The notes: generated by a model from the sequence alone, not told the origin. A stretch of 64,000 bases of DNA from Lycium barbarum (GCF_019175385.1 NC_083344.1:2580965-2644964), one strand, 5' to 3'; shown: positions 12,396-23,148, counted from the stretch's first letter. Made by a program: numbers and translations.

Positions 12396-14119
12396 ATGCA
12401 ACCTGAGAGATTAACTAAGGATTTTGAATATTTTGAAAATAAGCCAAAACCAAATTTGGATGAAACGAAAATTATAAATTTAGGTAATTCAAAAATCATG
12501 ATGGAAGTAAGAATCAGTGTCCACTTGACCCCGTCGCAGAGAGAAGAATTGATCAAACTTTTGAAAGAATATATAGATGTGTTTGCTTGGTCTTATGATG
12601 ATATGCCCGGATTAAGCACTGACATTGTTTCGCATAAGTTGTCTCTTGATCCATCCTGTCCTCCGGTAAAGCAAAAGAATGAGAAACATTAAATCAGACT
12701 TAAGTTTAAAAATCAAGGAAGAGATCTCCAAACAGTTTGATGCAAAGGTCATTCGAACTACGATGTACCCTACTTGGCTAGCCAATATCGTTCCCGTGCC
12801 AAAGAATGATGGCAAAGTTAGGGTATGCGTGGATTATCGGGATCTCAACAAAGCCAGTCCAAAAGATAACTTTCCTCTCCCGAATATCCATATGCTCATT
12901 GATAATTGTGCGAAGCATGAGTTGCAGTCTTTCGTTGACTGCTACGCGGGATATCACCAAATCTTAATGGACGAGGAGGATGCTGAGAAGACAGCATTCA
13001 TCACACCTTGGGGAGTGTACTATTATCGGGTGATGCCTTTCGGGCTCAAAAACGCAGGGGCTACCTACATGAGAGCTATGACCACCATTTTCCATGATAT
13101 GATCCATAAAGAGATTGAAGTCTATGTGGATGATATCATCATCAAATCACGAAAGAGCTCAGATCATCTGACGGATTTGAGAAAGTTTTTCGACAGGTTG
13201 AGACGATACAATCTGAAGTTGAACCCCGCAAAGTGTGCATTCGGTGTTCCTGCAGGGAAGTTGTTGGGTTTCATTGTGAGCAGGAGAGGCATAGAGTTGG
13301 ACCCCTCGAAGATAAAGGTCATTCGGGAATTGCCTACCCCAAAGAGTCGGAAAGACGTGATGAGCTTCCTCGGTCATCTCAACTACATCAGTCAGTTTAT
13401 AGCGCAATCGATGGTGATATGCGAACCAATAATCAAGTTATTGAGAAAGGATGCTCCTACCAAATGGACTGAAGATTGCCAAAGAATATTTGTCTAGCCC
13501 GCCTGTTTTGGTGCCTCCAGAAGCTGGAAGACCTTTGCTATTGTATTTGTCCGTATCGGAGAACGTGTTTGGATGTGTATTAGGACAACATGACGAAACA
13601 GGAAGGAAAGAGCGAGCAATATATTACTTGAGCAAAAAGTTCACGCCTTACGAGGCACGATATACGTTATTGGAACGCACCTGTTGTGCTTTGACTTGGG
13701 TTGCACAGAAGTTGAGACATTATTTGTCTGCATATACTACTTACCTCATCTCAAGGATGGACCCGCTCAAGTACATCTTCCAGAAGCCTATGCCTACGGG
13801 GAAGCTAGCTAAGTGGCAAATGTTGTTGAGCGAGTTTGATATTGTGTATGTTACTCAAAAGGCTGTCAAACGGCAGGCGATAGCTGATCATCTTGCAGAA
13901 AATCCTGTGGGCGAGGAATACGTACCCCTCAAAACCTATTTCCCGGATGAAGAAGTGTTGTTTATCGGAGAAGATATCGCAGAAGAGTACCCAGGGTGGA
14001 GACTGTTTTTCGATGGGGCGGCAAATTCTAAAGGGGTCGGCGTTGGAGCAGTTTTGATTTCAGAGTCAGGCCAGCATTACCCCATTTCAGCAAAGCTCAA
14101 GTTTCTGTGCACCAACAAT
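12396..14119 (+). pseudogene. Reverse transcriptase - RNase H region, right arm (two private frame breaks)
   Basis: The order is the same as the left arm: Tat-type FAWSYDDMPGL, RT core with YVDDIIIKS near 13,122, and RNase H with LFFDGAAN near 14,008. An inserted T at 12,680 breaks the frame after VKQK. A 20-bp deletion at 13,484 removes the residues between DCQR and KEYLSS; the left arm shows the lost segment flanked by CAAAG repeats. The frame ends at LCTNNM, where both arms lack about 10 bp of the RNase H motif TNN-AEYEA. Confidence 0.88.
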
Positions 14120-15471
14120 ATGAGGCTTGTATTCTTGGCCTCAGAATGGCCGTCGATATGAATATACAAGAGCTTTTGGTTATAGGCGATTCAGACTTAC
14201 TGGTTCATCAAGTGCGAGGTGAATGGACCACTAAGAATGTGAAGATACTTCCATACTTGCATTGCGTTAAAGATTTATGTAAGAGATTCATCAAGGTAGA
14301 TTTCAAACACGTTCCAAGGACACAGAACGAATTCGCTGATGCTTTGGCCACTTTGTCTTCTATGATTCAGCACCCGGACAAGAATCGCATAGATCCTATC
14401 AAGGTAAATGTGCACGATCAACATGCTTATTGTTTCTATGTGGATGAGGAGTCTGATGGAGAACCTTGGTACTACGACATTAAGAAATATCGTAAGACAG
14501 GAGACTATCCGGAAGGCATAACCAGTGTTCAGAAGAAAACACTTCGGAGATTAGCAAACCATTTCTTCCTAAGTGGAGAAATCCTGTATAGGAGGACTCC
14601 GGATTTAGGGCTATTAAGATGTGTTGATGCTAAAGAAGCGGCCCGGTTGATTGAAGAAATGCATGGCGGTACATGTGGGCCTCATATGAATGGCTTTACC
14701 CTAGCCAAGAAAATCCTCCGCGCAGGCTATTTCTGGATGACTATGGAATCAGATTGTATCCGTTTTGTGCAGAAATGTCACCGATGTCAGGTTCATGGTG
14801 ATTTGATTCGAGTTCCGCCAAATGAATTGAATGTTATGAGTTCTCCGTGGCCTTTCGCAGCTTGGGGTATGGATGTCATTGGTCCTATCGAGTCAGCCGC
14901 ATCGAATGGACACAGGTTCATTTTGGTAGCCATTGATTATTTCACAAAGTGGGTGGAAGCATCTTCGCACAAGTCGGTAACAAAGAAAGTGGTAGCAGAT
15001 TTTGTTCGGAGCAACATTATTTGCCGATTCGGAGTCCCAGAATCAATTATAACAGATAATGGAGCTAATCTTAACAGTGATCTAATGCGGGAGATTTGCG
15101 AGACATTTAAGATTACTCATCGCAATTCCACTCCTTATCGCCCTCAGATGAATGGAGCAGTTGAAGCAGCCAACAAAAACATCAAGAGAATACTGAGGAA
15201 GATGATCGATAATTACAGGCATTGGCACGAAAAACTGCCGTTAGCTCTTCTCGGGTATCGCACTACTGTGAGGACTTCAACGGGGGCAACACCTTATCTT
15301 TTGGTCTATGGGACAGAGGCGGTGTTACCTGCTGAGGTAGAAATACCATCTTTGAGAATCATCCAAGAAGCTGAGTTAAGTGACGCTAAGTGGGTACAGA
15401 ATCGATATGAACAATTGATGCTCATTGACGAAAAGAGATTGAATGCAGTTTGTCATGGGCAGCTTTATTAG
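14120..15471 (+). pseudogene. Integrase, right arm (nonsense and C-terminal deletion)
   Basis: Integrase is present with CHRCQVHGD, then the D-D-E core (GMDVIGP, TDNGANLN, MNGAVEAANK). A TAG at 15,469-15,471 replaces the glutamine codon CAG kept by the left arm. About 30 bp further on, 229 bp encoding the rest of the C-terminus have been deleted between two GTA triplets. The frame upstream is already broken, so this is a relic. Confidence 0.88.
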
Positions 15472-15607
15472 AACAGAATGGCCAAAGCTTTCAACAAGAA
15501 GGTATGCAATATTCTTCCATGTAATGGCATTACTCTCCCGCGACGGGATGCGTAACAAACCTATATCGGGTTGGGTCTTTAAGATAAGATTTCAATTTTA
15601 TTTCCGT

Positions 15608-16390
15608 TTGTAATCTATGAACTACGCTTGGCCTGATTCCCATGGGGATACGTAGGCGGCCCGCATAGGCCTCGGTCGCATCATTTTTAAACCCTCAATA
15701 TCCTTTTGCTTGTAATTTATGAACTACGCTTGACCTGATTCCCATGGGGTATACGTAGGCGGCCCGCATAGGCCTCAGTCACATCACTTCAAAATTCCAA
15801 TGTTATTTCCGCTTGTAATTTATGAACTACGCTTGGCCTGATTCCCATGGGGGATAGGTAGGCGGCCCGCATAGGCCTCGGTCACATCAATTTTATTTCT
15901 GCTTGTAATTATGAACTACGCTCGACCTGATTCTCATGAGGGATACGTAGGCGGCCCGCATAGGCCTCGGTCACATCACTTCAAAATTCCAATGTTATTT
16001 CCGCTTGTAATTTATGTTACTACGCTTGGCCTGATTCCCATGGGGGATACGTAGGCGGCCCGCATAGGCCTCGGTCACATCATTTTTACACCCTCAATTT
16101 TATTTCTGCTTGTAATTATGAACTACGCTCGACCTGATTCTCATGGGGGATACGTAGGCAGCCCGCATAGGCCTCGGTCACATCATTTTAATCCTCCAAT
16201 ATCATCTTTGTTTGTAATTATGAACTACGCCTGGCCTGATTCCCATGGGGGATACTGGGACAATATTTTGCAAAGATGCGCACCAATCGTGATTTGCCAG
16301 TCATAAGTGTCGTAGACATTCCAGAACTACACGCGGCCTGATTCTCGTACAGCCCGAGATATGTAGGCGATTCAGAGACCAGAGTTCGGT
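15608..16390 (+). repeat. Tandem repeats in the element 3' UTR, right arm (period about 102 bp)
   Basis: TTGTAAT...TATGAACTACGC blocks start at 15,608, 15,710, 15,813, 15,903, 16,005, 16,110 and 16,212, so periods are 102, 103, 90, 102, 105 and 102. A decayed further copy lies at about 16,320-16,390. Each unit contains CCCATGGG and GGCGGCCCGCATAGGCCT. Two unit subtypes alternate, differing in the segment after GGTCACATCA, which suggests expansion by higher-order blocks. Confidence 0.92.
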
Positions 16391-16506
16391 CGTAATATTC
16401 TTTACCCTTAGGCCCCATAATCCTTTAGCCGGGACAAAATAGGCTACTAAGTCAACGTCTTGGCCCGACAGCTCTATTCATCATTACCGGGCAAAGAGGG
16501 ACAAGT

Positions 16507-16563
16507 TGTTGACACCCAATTTTGTCCCGCCTCTCCTCCGAAATACCTATTTATACTTCTGGT
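16507..16563 (+). mobile_element. LTR stub (first 57 bp of the family LTR)
   Basis: TGTTGACACCCAATTTTGTC begins the 3' LTR of the right-arm element. The next ~57 bp are the exact reverse complement of the end of the solo LTR at 6,689-6,745. Homology stops at CTTCTGGTA, where the TTG-repeat tail of an inverted LINE begins. Confidence 0.9.
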
Positions 16564-17606
16564 ACAACAACAACAACAACAACCCAGTGAAATCCCTCAA
16601 CGTGGGGTCTGGGGAGGGTAGAGTGTACGCAGACCTTACTCCTATCAAGGTAGGACGGCTGTTTCCGAGAGACCCTCGGCTCAATAAACACATAAAAAGA
16701 GGTCAGATAAGGCTAAGAGATTCAAAGTGATATGGAAATGAAGTAGCGCAAGCGAAACAGATAACATAGAATAATCAAAGCACAGGAAATAACAGATAAT
16801 AGCATAAATCAGAGCACAGGAAATTATACTATGATAATGCGACTACTAATAAGACAGGATAAGGAGACTATCTATTAGCCTTCTACCCTAATGTGGGTCC
16901 TCCAAACCCTCCTATCTAAGGTCATGTCCTCGGTAAGCTGTAACTGCGTCATGTCGTGTCTAATTACCTCTCCCAAATACTTCTTTGGCCTACCCCTACC
17001 TCGTCTGAAACCAACCTTGGCCAACCTCTCACACCTCCGCACTGGCCCATCCGTGTCTCTCCTCTTCACATGCCCAAACCATCTCAATCTCGCTTCTCGC
17101 ATCTTGTCTTCCACCAAGGCCACTCCCACCTTGTCCCGAATATCCTCAATCCTAATCCTGTCACTCCTGGTGTGGCTACACATCCATCTCAACATTCTCA
17201 TCTCGGCAACTTTCATCTTTTGAACGTGAGAAATCTTAACTGGCCAACACTCCGCCCCATACAACATAGTCGGTCTAACCACCACTTTGTAGAACTTGCC
17301 CTTAAGTTGTTGTGACACCTTCTTGTCACATAGCACTCCGGAAGCAAGCCTCCATTTCATCCACCCTGCCCCAATACGATGTGTGACATCATCGTCAATC
17401 TCCCCGCTGCCTTGCATAATAGATCCAAGATACTTGAAACTACTTTTCTTCTGGATGGCTTGGGTACCAAGCCTCACTTCCAAGCCAGCCTCCTGAGGTG
17501 CTTCACTAAACTTACACTCTAAGTACTTTGTCTTGGTCCTACTCAGCTTAAACCCTTTAGACTCCAGAGTTTGTCTCCAATCCTCCAGCTTAGCATTAAC
17601 TGAATT
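16562..17606 (-). mobile_element. RTE-type LINE, 5'-truncated
   Basis: The minus strand reads an open frame from about 17,606 to 16,875 encoding the C-terminal part of an RTE-clade reverse transcriptase: [52 protein letters not shown] and [11 protein letters not shown]. The 3' end carries the block GGTCTGGGGAGGGTAGAGTG on the plus strand and a TTG trinucleotide tail (16,565-16,582), typical of Solanaceae RTE elements. The 5' end is truncated directly against PPR sequence. No target duplication is visible, because one side is LTR and the other PPR. Confidence 0.88.
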
Positions 17607-17730
17607 TGCTATTTAACCCAAGTTTACCCTTCACTGAATTTGAAGGGTTATTATGATTTGAAGAATAAGCTCTAAATGAAGAAAGGAAAGAGTTACCATA
17701 GCGAGGGAAACGCACAGAACTTATCTTCAT
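17606..17730 (-). pseudogene. RFL-type PPR gene, N-terminal remnant (41 codons)
   Basis: ATG at 17,730 opens MKISSVRFPRYGNSFLSSFR, then YSSNHNN and GKLGLNS. This is the mitochondrial-presequence region of the intact PPR genes in this window, closest to the stretch at 40,835-40,948. It is cut by the LINE at 17,606 before the first PPR motif. The rest of the gene may lie left of the window, beyond the palindrome, or may be lost. Its 5' flank is a TRIM-like element, as for the gene at 31,626-33,401. Confidence 0.85.
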
Positions 17731-17775
17731 CTTCAATGGATAGAGAGAGAGTGTTGCCCTAATTTTAGAAAGTCA

Positions 17776-18802
17776 AAAGGTATTGACATTTATAAATTGA
17801 AGACAAAAGAAAATACAAAAAAATATTCACAATGTAGTCATTAAAAGAGTTTCGTTTAAGGAGAAATTTATTCTTTCATAGTTTTAATGTTGTCTTTTTT
17901 ATATGAGTTTTTTCAATATGTAGGTCACTTAACTAAATCATATTATAATATTATAGCATTTTAGTAAATTTTTGTTGTGTCTGATTTATCGCCGTTTAAG
18001 GTTTGTAATTATAAGCTTCCGCATGACGCCCTGACTATTTCAATGATCCAACAAGTGGTATCGGTGCTAATGGTTAAACCAATGGTTCAACGGGTTGAAG
18101 ACAGGTTCAAGGCGGCCAGTTCTAATCAAGCTGCAATCAATTTCGCGATAATGAAGATTTTGTCCGAAGTACTATATGTGGAGATGAATTTCAACTATAT
18201 TTTTAACACCCTGCTGTGCATCTTTAAAAATAAAGCAAAATATTTTTTAAAATAATTTTTAACCAATAATATTTTTAACCATGGCAAGTAGTGATGAAGA
18301 TTATGTGAAGAAGACGAATCAAGTTTTATTAAGAAAATTCAGGCCAAATGTAAAGATTTGTTAGGATTTTGCCCTAATTTTCTTACCATATTTGGATTTT
18401 ACCATTTCGGAAGGACAAAGAGTTACCATAATTGGTTTTACTTTTCCCAAAAGAAATTTTTTAATATTCCATAAAATTTTAATATTCCATATTTGGTAAA
18501 CCTCGTTCTTGAAGGGAAAAGTTTTGACATCTATAAATTGAAAAATCCCTCTCATACAAAAGAAAACACAAAAAAACATTCATAATGCAGTCATTAAAAG
18601 AGTTTCGTTTAAGGGGAGATATATTCTCTCGTAGTTTTAATGTTTTTTTTTATATGAGTTTTTTTAATACGTAGGTCACTTGACCAAATCATATTATAAT
18701 ATTATAACTTTTTAGTATATTTTTATTGTTGTCTGATTTATGTCGTTCAAGGTTTGCAATTATAAGCTTTCGCATAACGCCCTGATTATTTCCATCCTAA
18801 CA
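17776..18802 (+). mobile_element. TRIM-like LTR element, copy 1
   Basis: The right LTR (18,359-18,802, 444 bp) runs TGTTAGG to CCTAACA with a perfect 7-bp terminal inverted repeat. A truncated left LTR (about 17,776-18,053) matches its last ~280 bp. Two bases after it is TGGTATCGGTGC, similar to the initiator-Met tRNA primer site TGGTATCAGAGC. The internal part is only about 305 bp, so it is a miniature non-coding LTR element. The open frame at 17,977-18,255 straddles LTR and interior and is unlikely to be a gene. The missing LTR start is replaced by PPR 5' UTR. Confidence 0.8.
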
Positions 18803-18968
18803 ATCTAAACACTTGACGTTCTCAAAATTGATATTTACTGCTAGTTTACCCGAAGTATTTGTATGGCTTGAAGAGTAACCTCTAATAATTGTAGTATCCG
18901 AACCCAAATTGGAAGTAGCAAAGAAAGAGATGGAAGGAATACCATTGCACAGAGAAATTCTATTCATC
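18803..18968 (-). pseudogene. Second RFL-type PPR N-terminal fragment, cut by the TRIM
   Basis: ATG at 18,968 opens MNRISLCNGIPSISFF, then GYSSSHTNTSGKL and FENVKCLD. This matches the PPR start, including the conserved segment before motif 1. Homology ends exactly at the TRIM LTR end. The leader differs from the other remnant at 17,606, so it is from a distinct paralogue. The same fragment is at 34,487-34,652. Confidence 0.82.
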
Positions 18969-19209
18969 TTCTAAGGCGTAAGTGTTGCTATATCTCTTTG
19001 AGGCTTAATTTTGCAAGAAACTTGTTATGTGTACCTTAATTTTGCAAGAAACTTGTTTGTGATCACTGATGACTATTGAGTTAGTACTCTTAACTGTTCA
19101 TTTATAGAATTTTACTAGCGTTGTGCTTGAAAAGGATTTATGCAATATGATTTGCTGTAGAAGAGTGCCAGCTTTGCCAGAAACAAATTAGTTCAGATTT
19201 TTCTTGAGC
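18969..19209. other. PPR-fragment 5' flank, no gene seen
   Basis: AT-rich flank with a short direct repeat (TTAATTTTGCAAGAAACTTG twice near 19,010 and 19,042). No coding potential seen. Confidence 0.5.
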
Positions 19210-19564
19210 TCACCTAACTATGGGTGATTATTTAGCAAAGTCATATCTTTTTTTTTTTTGTAACAATAAGGTCACTCAACTTTGTCTATATCACTTTAAA
19301 AGTCACCTTATTAATATTTAGCCAACATAATATGACATGACATGACATTTTATTTAGTCCACATGCACTTTTTTTTCCTTAGTCCACATGGTTCATTGCT
19401 ATGTGGATTGGGAAAAAATTGATATGGACTAAATAAAATGTCATGTCATGTCATGTTTGTCAAATATTAATAGGGTGACTTTTGAAATGATATAAGCAAT
19501 GTTGGGTAACCTTCTTGTTAAAAAAAAAAAAATGACTAATAAATAATCACCCATAGTTGGGTGA
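19210..19564. mobile_element. Fold-back MITE (about 355 bp)
   Basis: The ends TCACCTAACTATGGGTGATT and AATCACCCATAGTTGGGTGA are inverted. The inversion extends inward almost to the middle, through a TATGACATGACATGACATT block and its complement near 19,331 and 19,437. The whole sequence could form a hairpin. It is absent from the paralogous segment near 34,680. Confidence 0.75.
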
Positions 19565-19699
19565 CCCTCTGAATTACTATCTCGATTTTTTTTCGCTTGT
19601 TCATAAATGAACAAAGAATCTGCCCAAGTTGCAGTAAAATATTTGGAAGCTTCAATTTCAGATCAGTCTAGTTAAGGTGCAAGGAAGCAGTAGATGATT

Positions 19700-19990
19700 T
19701 ACTAATTCATTGTGAGTGCTGATACAAGTGAAACAGGTGGCTCTTGGGGGTGCAATTGTCATCCAAATGTATTCTCCATGGCCAGACCTTTTGAAGGCCT
19801 CCCATATTCCCCAAAGATATTTATAAGTTTCGAACAAGTTCCCCAAAACATGTGGCTTTTGGGGGTGCAATTGTCTACCATATTCCCCAAAAGATTTCTA
19901 TAACTACTTTGACAATAAACTTGCCATCTTTCTGAAACTTCCACCACAGTGAGTAGGCAACCTGATACGAAACTGTCTGTCTTTAGTACA
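19700..19990 (-). mobile_element. Fragment of L1-like LINE 3' region
   Basis: The minus strand encodes pieces such as WMTIAPPRATCFTCIS and YLWGIWEAFKRSG. They resemble the zinc-binding end of plant L1-type reverse transcriptases and the gene-end region after it, heavily decayed. The same fragment is at 35,050-35,350. Assignment is from local similarity only. Confidence 0.4.
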
Positions 19991-20254
19991 ATTATCAATG
20001 AGAAACAAAACATCACAACTGAAATTCAAAAGATTCTAGAGACGAGGTTAATTTTTTGACAGAACGTGATCACATTGATAAACTAAAGAGAGAAGTAATT
20101 GGATATATGTTACATTGTTACTCCTATCTTATAGTGTCCACAGGATTCCATATTTCATAGACACAAAATGTCTTTAATGACAGCTATGACAAAGCTACAC
20201 ATGCAGATATGATCATAGAACAATTTCAAAATTCAAAAACTAGTACAGAAAGCA

Positions 20255-20418
20255 AAGAGGTCACATCACCAACTTGAAAAGCCAGTCAACAAGGAACTGT
20301 TATCTTTGATAAGTGGTTGATACCTCATTCTCTAATAATTCCAGCAAGCGACTTCTTTTCCCCAGTATCCAAAACCATCATGGTCCTAACATTATGGTGT
20401 GTCATATGCATCTAAGCA
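20255..20418 (-). pseudogene. CBSX3: CBS-domain (CBSX3-like) middle exon, relic 1
   Basis: The minus strand reads NVRTMMVLDTGEKKSLAGIIRE and then stops. The family has an NVGALVVVKP-type segment followed by GIITERDYL. Further weak similarity continues to VGDV before the homology fades at about 20,260. Stops and substitutions show decay. CBSX3 is a mitochondrial protein of two CBS domains that binds thioredoxin; the assignment rests on remembered family motifs. Confidence 0.6.
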
Positions 20419-21236
20419 ATCAATCAGTTATCTCAAATTCTCGCTACAGAAGCAACATCACATAAGTGATACATAAATGCACATTCACTCTATGTAAAGT
20501 CAATGGTGAGATGCAAAGTCATTCTAGAACATCATTCTTAAGTACTTCTCCATGAAATATGATTGCTTGAGTTTAGACAGATAACAATTCAAATTTGGCT
20601 ACAACAGAAGCCTAAATCTTGCTCTAAAGACACCCACAAAAGATCCACCAAATCTCGAAGCTAAGTAGTGGATTAAGATAACATCTAGGAAAATATTCAA
20701 CAAGAAGATGCAAAATTTTAGATAATGCTTTTCAATCCAAAATTGAAAAATAAAGCTATTATCTTATAGAGAAATCTTTTTTTTTTTTTTTTTGTAGAAC
20801 TGTTATCCTTCTGAATACTGTGATTAACTCAATAAGGTCCACCATTAACCATATGATTTTAAACTTTCCACCATTAATCATATGATTTTAAACTTTACTG
20901 CAACATCCAACAAAAAACATTACTGTTCCATCAATTCACGAAAACCCTAATCTCTAATATTAAAGAGATTTTGATGTAATAAGAAAGATTACGTCAATAC
21001 TAACAGATAACAGAGAAGTAATTAGATATATGTTACATTGTTACTCCTATCTTATAGCGTCCACAACTAAAGAGAGAAGTAATTAGATATATGTTATATT
21101 GTTACTCCTATCTTATAGTGTCCACAGGATTCATATTTCATAGACAACAAAATATCTTTAATGAGAGCTATGACAAAGCCACACATGCAGACCTGATCAT
21201 GGAACAATTTCAAAATTCAAAAACTAGTACAGAAAG

Positions 21237-21399
21237 CAAAGAGGTCACATCACCAACTCGAAAAGCCAGTCAAGAAGAAGCTGATATCTTTTATAAGTGG
21301 TTGATACCTCATTCTCTAATAATTCCAGCAAGTGACTTGTTTTCCCCATTATCCAAAACCGCCATGGTCGTAACATTCTGGTGTATCATCTGCATCTAA
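21237..21399 (-). pseudogene. CBSX3: CBS-domain (CBSX3-like) middle exon, relic 2
   Basis: This is the tandem copy of the relic at 20,255. It reads TTMAVLDNGENKSLAGIIRE, a stop, then in shifted frames a stretch like RYQPLIKDI and RVGDV. These correspond to the family's ITERDYLRKI and VGDIM parts. It could not be translated. Confidence 0.62.
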
Positions 21400-22614
21400 G
21401 CATCAGTTATCTCAAATTCTCGCTACAGAAGCAACATCACATAAGTGATACATAAATGCAAATTCACTCTATGTAAAGTCAATGGTGAAATGCAAAGTCA
21501 TTTTAGAGCACCATTCTTGAGTACTTCTCCACGAAATATGATTGCTTGAGTTTAGACAGATAAAAGTTCAAATTTGGCTACAACAAAAGCCTAAATCTTG
21601 CTCTAAAGACACCCACAAAGGATCCACCAAATCTCGAAGCTAAGTAGTGGATTAAGATAACATCTGGGAAAATATTCAACAAGAAGATGCAAAATTTTAG
21701 ATAATGCTTTTCAATCCAAAAATGAAAAATAAAGCTAATATCTTATAGAGATTTTTTTTTTTTGTTTTTTGTAGAACTGTTCTCCTTCTGAATACTGTGA
21801 TTAACTCAATAAGGTCCACTATTAACCATATGATTTTAAACTTTGTTGCGAAATCCAACATCAAATTACTGAAACCCTAATCTCTAATATTAAGAGATTT
21901 TGATGTAATAAGAAAGATTACGTCATTACTAACAGATAACTGGTCAATGTATTGATTGGCCACAGAAGAAATCTGATAAGCGCGGCAGTAAGAATGCTTG
22001 TTTTTCCATCTTTTACGTTCTTAGTTTAGTTGATATTTTCCTTTTTCCCTTTACTTCTCCTTTTGAAGAAACCGTGACAAAACAAATGTCAGTTATCGGA
22101 AGGAATCTTCCGTAGTGGTAGTTCTCTCCTGAAACCCATGGATCTCACTCTGTTTTCTTTATTTTCTTTCAACAATCAAATACTAGACCAACAATTATTA
22201 CATGTCAAGCCTATTCCACTCCATTGGAATTCGTTTTCATTTTTCAGCAATCAAGTCTAGCTATCATCCTTGGATAAATAGAGAAAACAGTTCCAGAGTG
22301 TACTAAAGGAAGAGAAGAGCTCACTCTCAACAGTGAAAAAAGATTTCTTAAATTCCTATACACAAAGAAAGAAAATGTACAGGAAGCTGAGAGGCTGATA
22401 TAAGGAAGCAAAGCACCCCCTAGGTGCTACAAATAATAAAATTCTTTATTGCTTATGAAAAAGATGTGTCAATTACTCATACAAGGAACTTGGTGGACTT
22501 CCACATTTTAATTACTATTAACATGTTGCAAAAAATTTAAGCGTATTTTGTTGTGTTTGGAGCAAATACACTAAAAATGTCTAGAGGTTTTAGAAATGAA
22601 GCAGAAAATAGCAC
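21400..22614. other. Non-coding unit sequence, no gene seen
   Basis: Intron-like AT-rich DNA shared with other units; the stretch 21,560-22,100 resembles 50,600-51,200 and 36,850-37,200. Apart from the relics listed, no coding stretch or RNA gene was recognised. Confidence 0.5.
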
Positions 22615-22675
22615 CCGCCATCAGTTGCATTGCTTTCAAAACTTTAGTTTCTGGCGTGACCGTGATAAGCTTATT
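22615..22675 (-). pseudogene. CBSX3: CBSX3-like 61-bp exon, relic (unit 2)
   Basis: On the minus strand an acceptor GGGTTTGCAG is followed by 61 bp encoding NKLITVTPETKVLKAMQLMA plus one base, then GTGCTA at the donor site. This is the family's ITVTPETKVL-AMQLMT segment. The other copies end in GTAC, so this donor is still plausible. The reading frame is intact, but neighbouring exons are not in order nearby. Confidence 0.75.
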
Positions 22676-22998
22676 CTGCAAACCCACACATAAACAAATT
22701 TGACATCTAGTAATAAAATGTCTCGCAACTACAGATCTAGCTCCTACAATAGCTTTTGACAGGAAGCACATTTCGATGCTGCAAATTTCTTTTATGACTT
22801 CTGAACAAGTTCTATTTCAATTTCAGGAAAATCACAAATATTCATACTATATGGTTCAGGGAAGTGGTGTACCCCTCAATAAGCCTGCCTGCAAAGCCCA
22901 AGCAACGTTCTATTGCATTGGAAACCATTTTTTGCAGTGATAAAAGGAAACTGTATCACAGTGATAGTGTAGCCGAATACATCAAGTGAAAGAAATAT

Positions 22999-23148
22999 TC
23001 ACTTCATAATTCTCGAGTGAAGTTCTGGTATCATGTCAAGGACGGAAGGATTCTCGCTTATAGCCTTTACCAGGAACTCAGCTGTAGTTGCATCAATTGA
23101 GAAGCCCCTTCCAACCATTTCCTTCATAAAAGTTGTCATTTCACTAAT
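22999..23148 (-). pseudogene. PPR C-terminal fragment (about 49 codons)
   Basis: The minus strand reads ISEMTTFMKEMVGRGFSI, then LVKAISENPSVLDMIPELHS, ending SRIMK and a stop. This is the last part of motif 14 and the C-terminal tail of the RFL genes. It sits between the exon relic at 22,615 and the intact gene at 23,785, and carries its own copy of the 3' flank (22,870-22,998). It looks like a leftover of a partial tandem duplication of a PPR 3' end. Confidence 0.85.

Larger units (their letters stand above)
11105..16506 (+). mobile_element. Right arm of palindrome: 5'-truncated Tat/Ogre-type Ty3/gypsy element
   Basis: This mirrors the left arm and is not interrupted by the solo LTR. It carries protease, G-patch, RT-RNase H, integrase and the tandem-repeat 3' UTR. 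It ends with a purine-rich stretch (GGCAAAGAGGGACAAG) just before the LTR start TGTTGACACCC at 16,507, a plausible polypurine tract. Lesions private to this arm are a missing base near 11,726, an extra T at 12,680, a 20-bp deletion at 13,484, a nonsense codon at 15,469 and a 229-bp deletion at 15,502. Confidence 0.88.
20089..21960. repeat. Tandem duplication, about 0.98-kb period
   Basis: The block starting AGAGAAGTAATTGGATATAT at 20,089 recurs at 21,072. Both copies continue through a CBS-exon relic and an AT-rich tail (near 20,720 and 21,690). The paralogous segment carries the same duplication (35,460 and 36,362), so it predates the larger segmental duplication. Confidence 0.85.

Noticed and set aside
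15608..16390. CRISPR-like array
   Set aside because: The units are whole tandem repeats without unique spacers, in a plant element 3' UTR.
1..16506. Palindrome as a sequencing or assembly artefact
   Set aside because: The arms differ by several indels, a nonsense change, a 229-bp deletion and a 5.9-kb insertion with target duplication, which an artefact would not show. Long reads should still confirm the centre.
17977..18255. Open frame of about 90 codons with a paralogue at 33,658-33,909
   Set aside because: It begins at a non-ATG codon and spans the end of a TRIM LTR, the primer site and the interior. Its conservation is explained by the segmental duplication.
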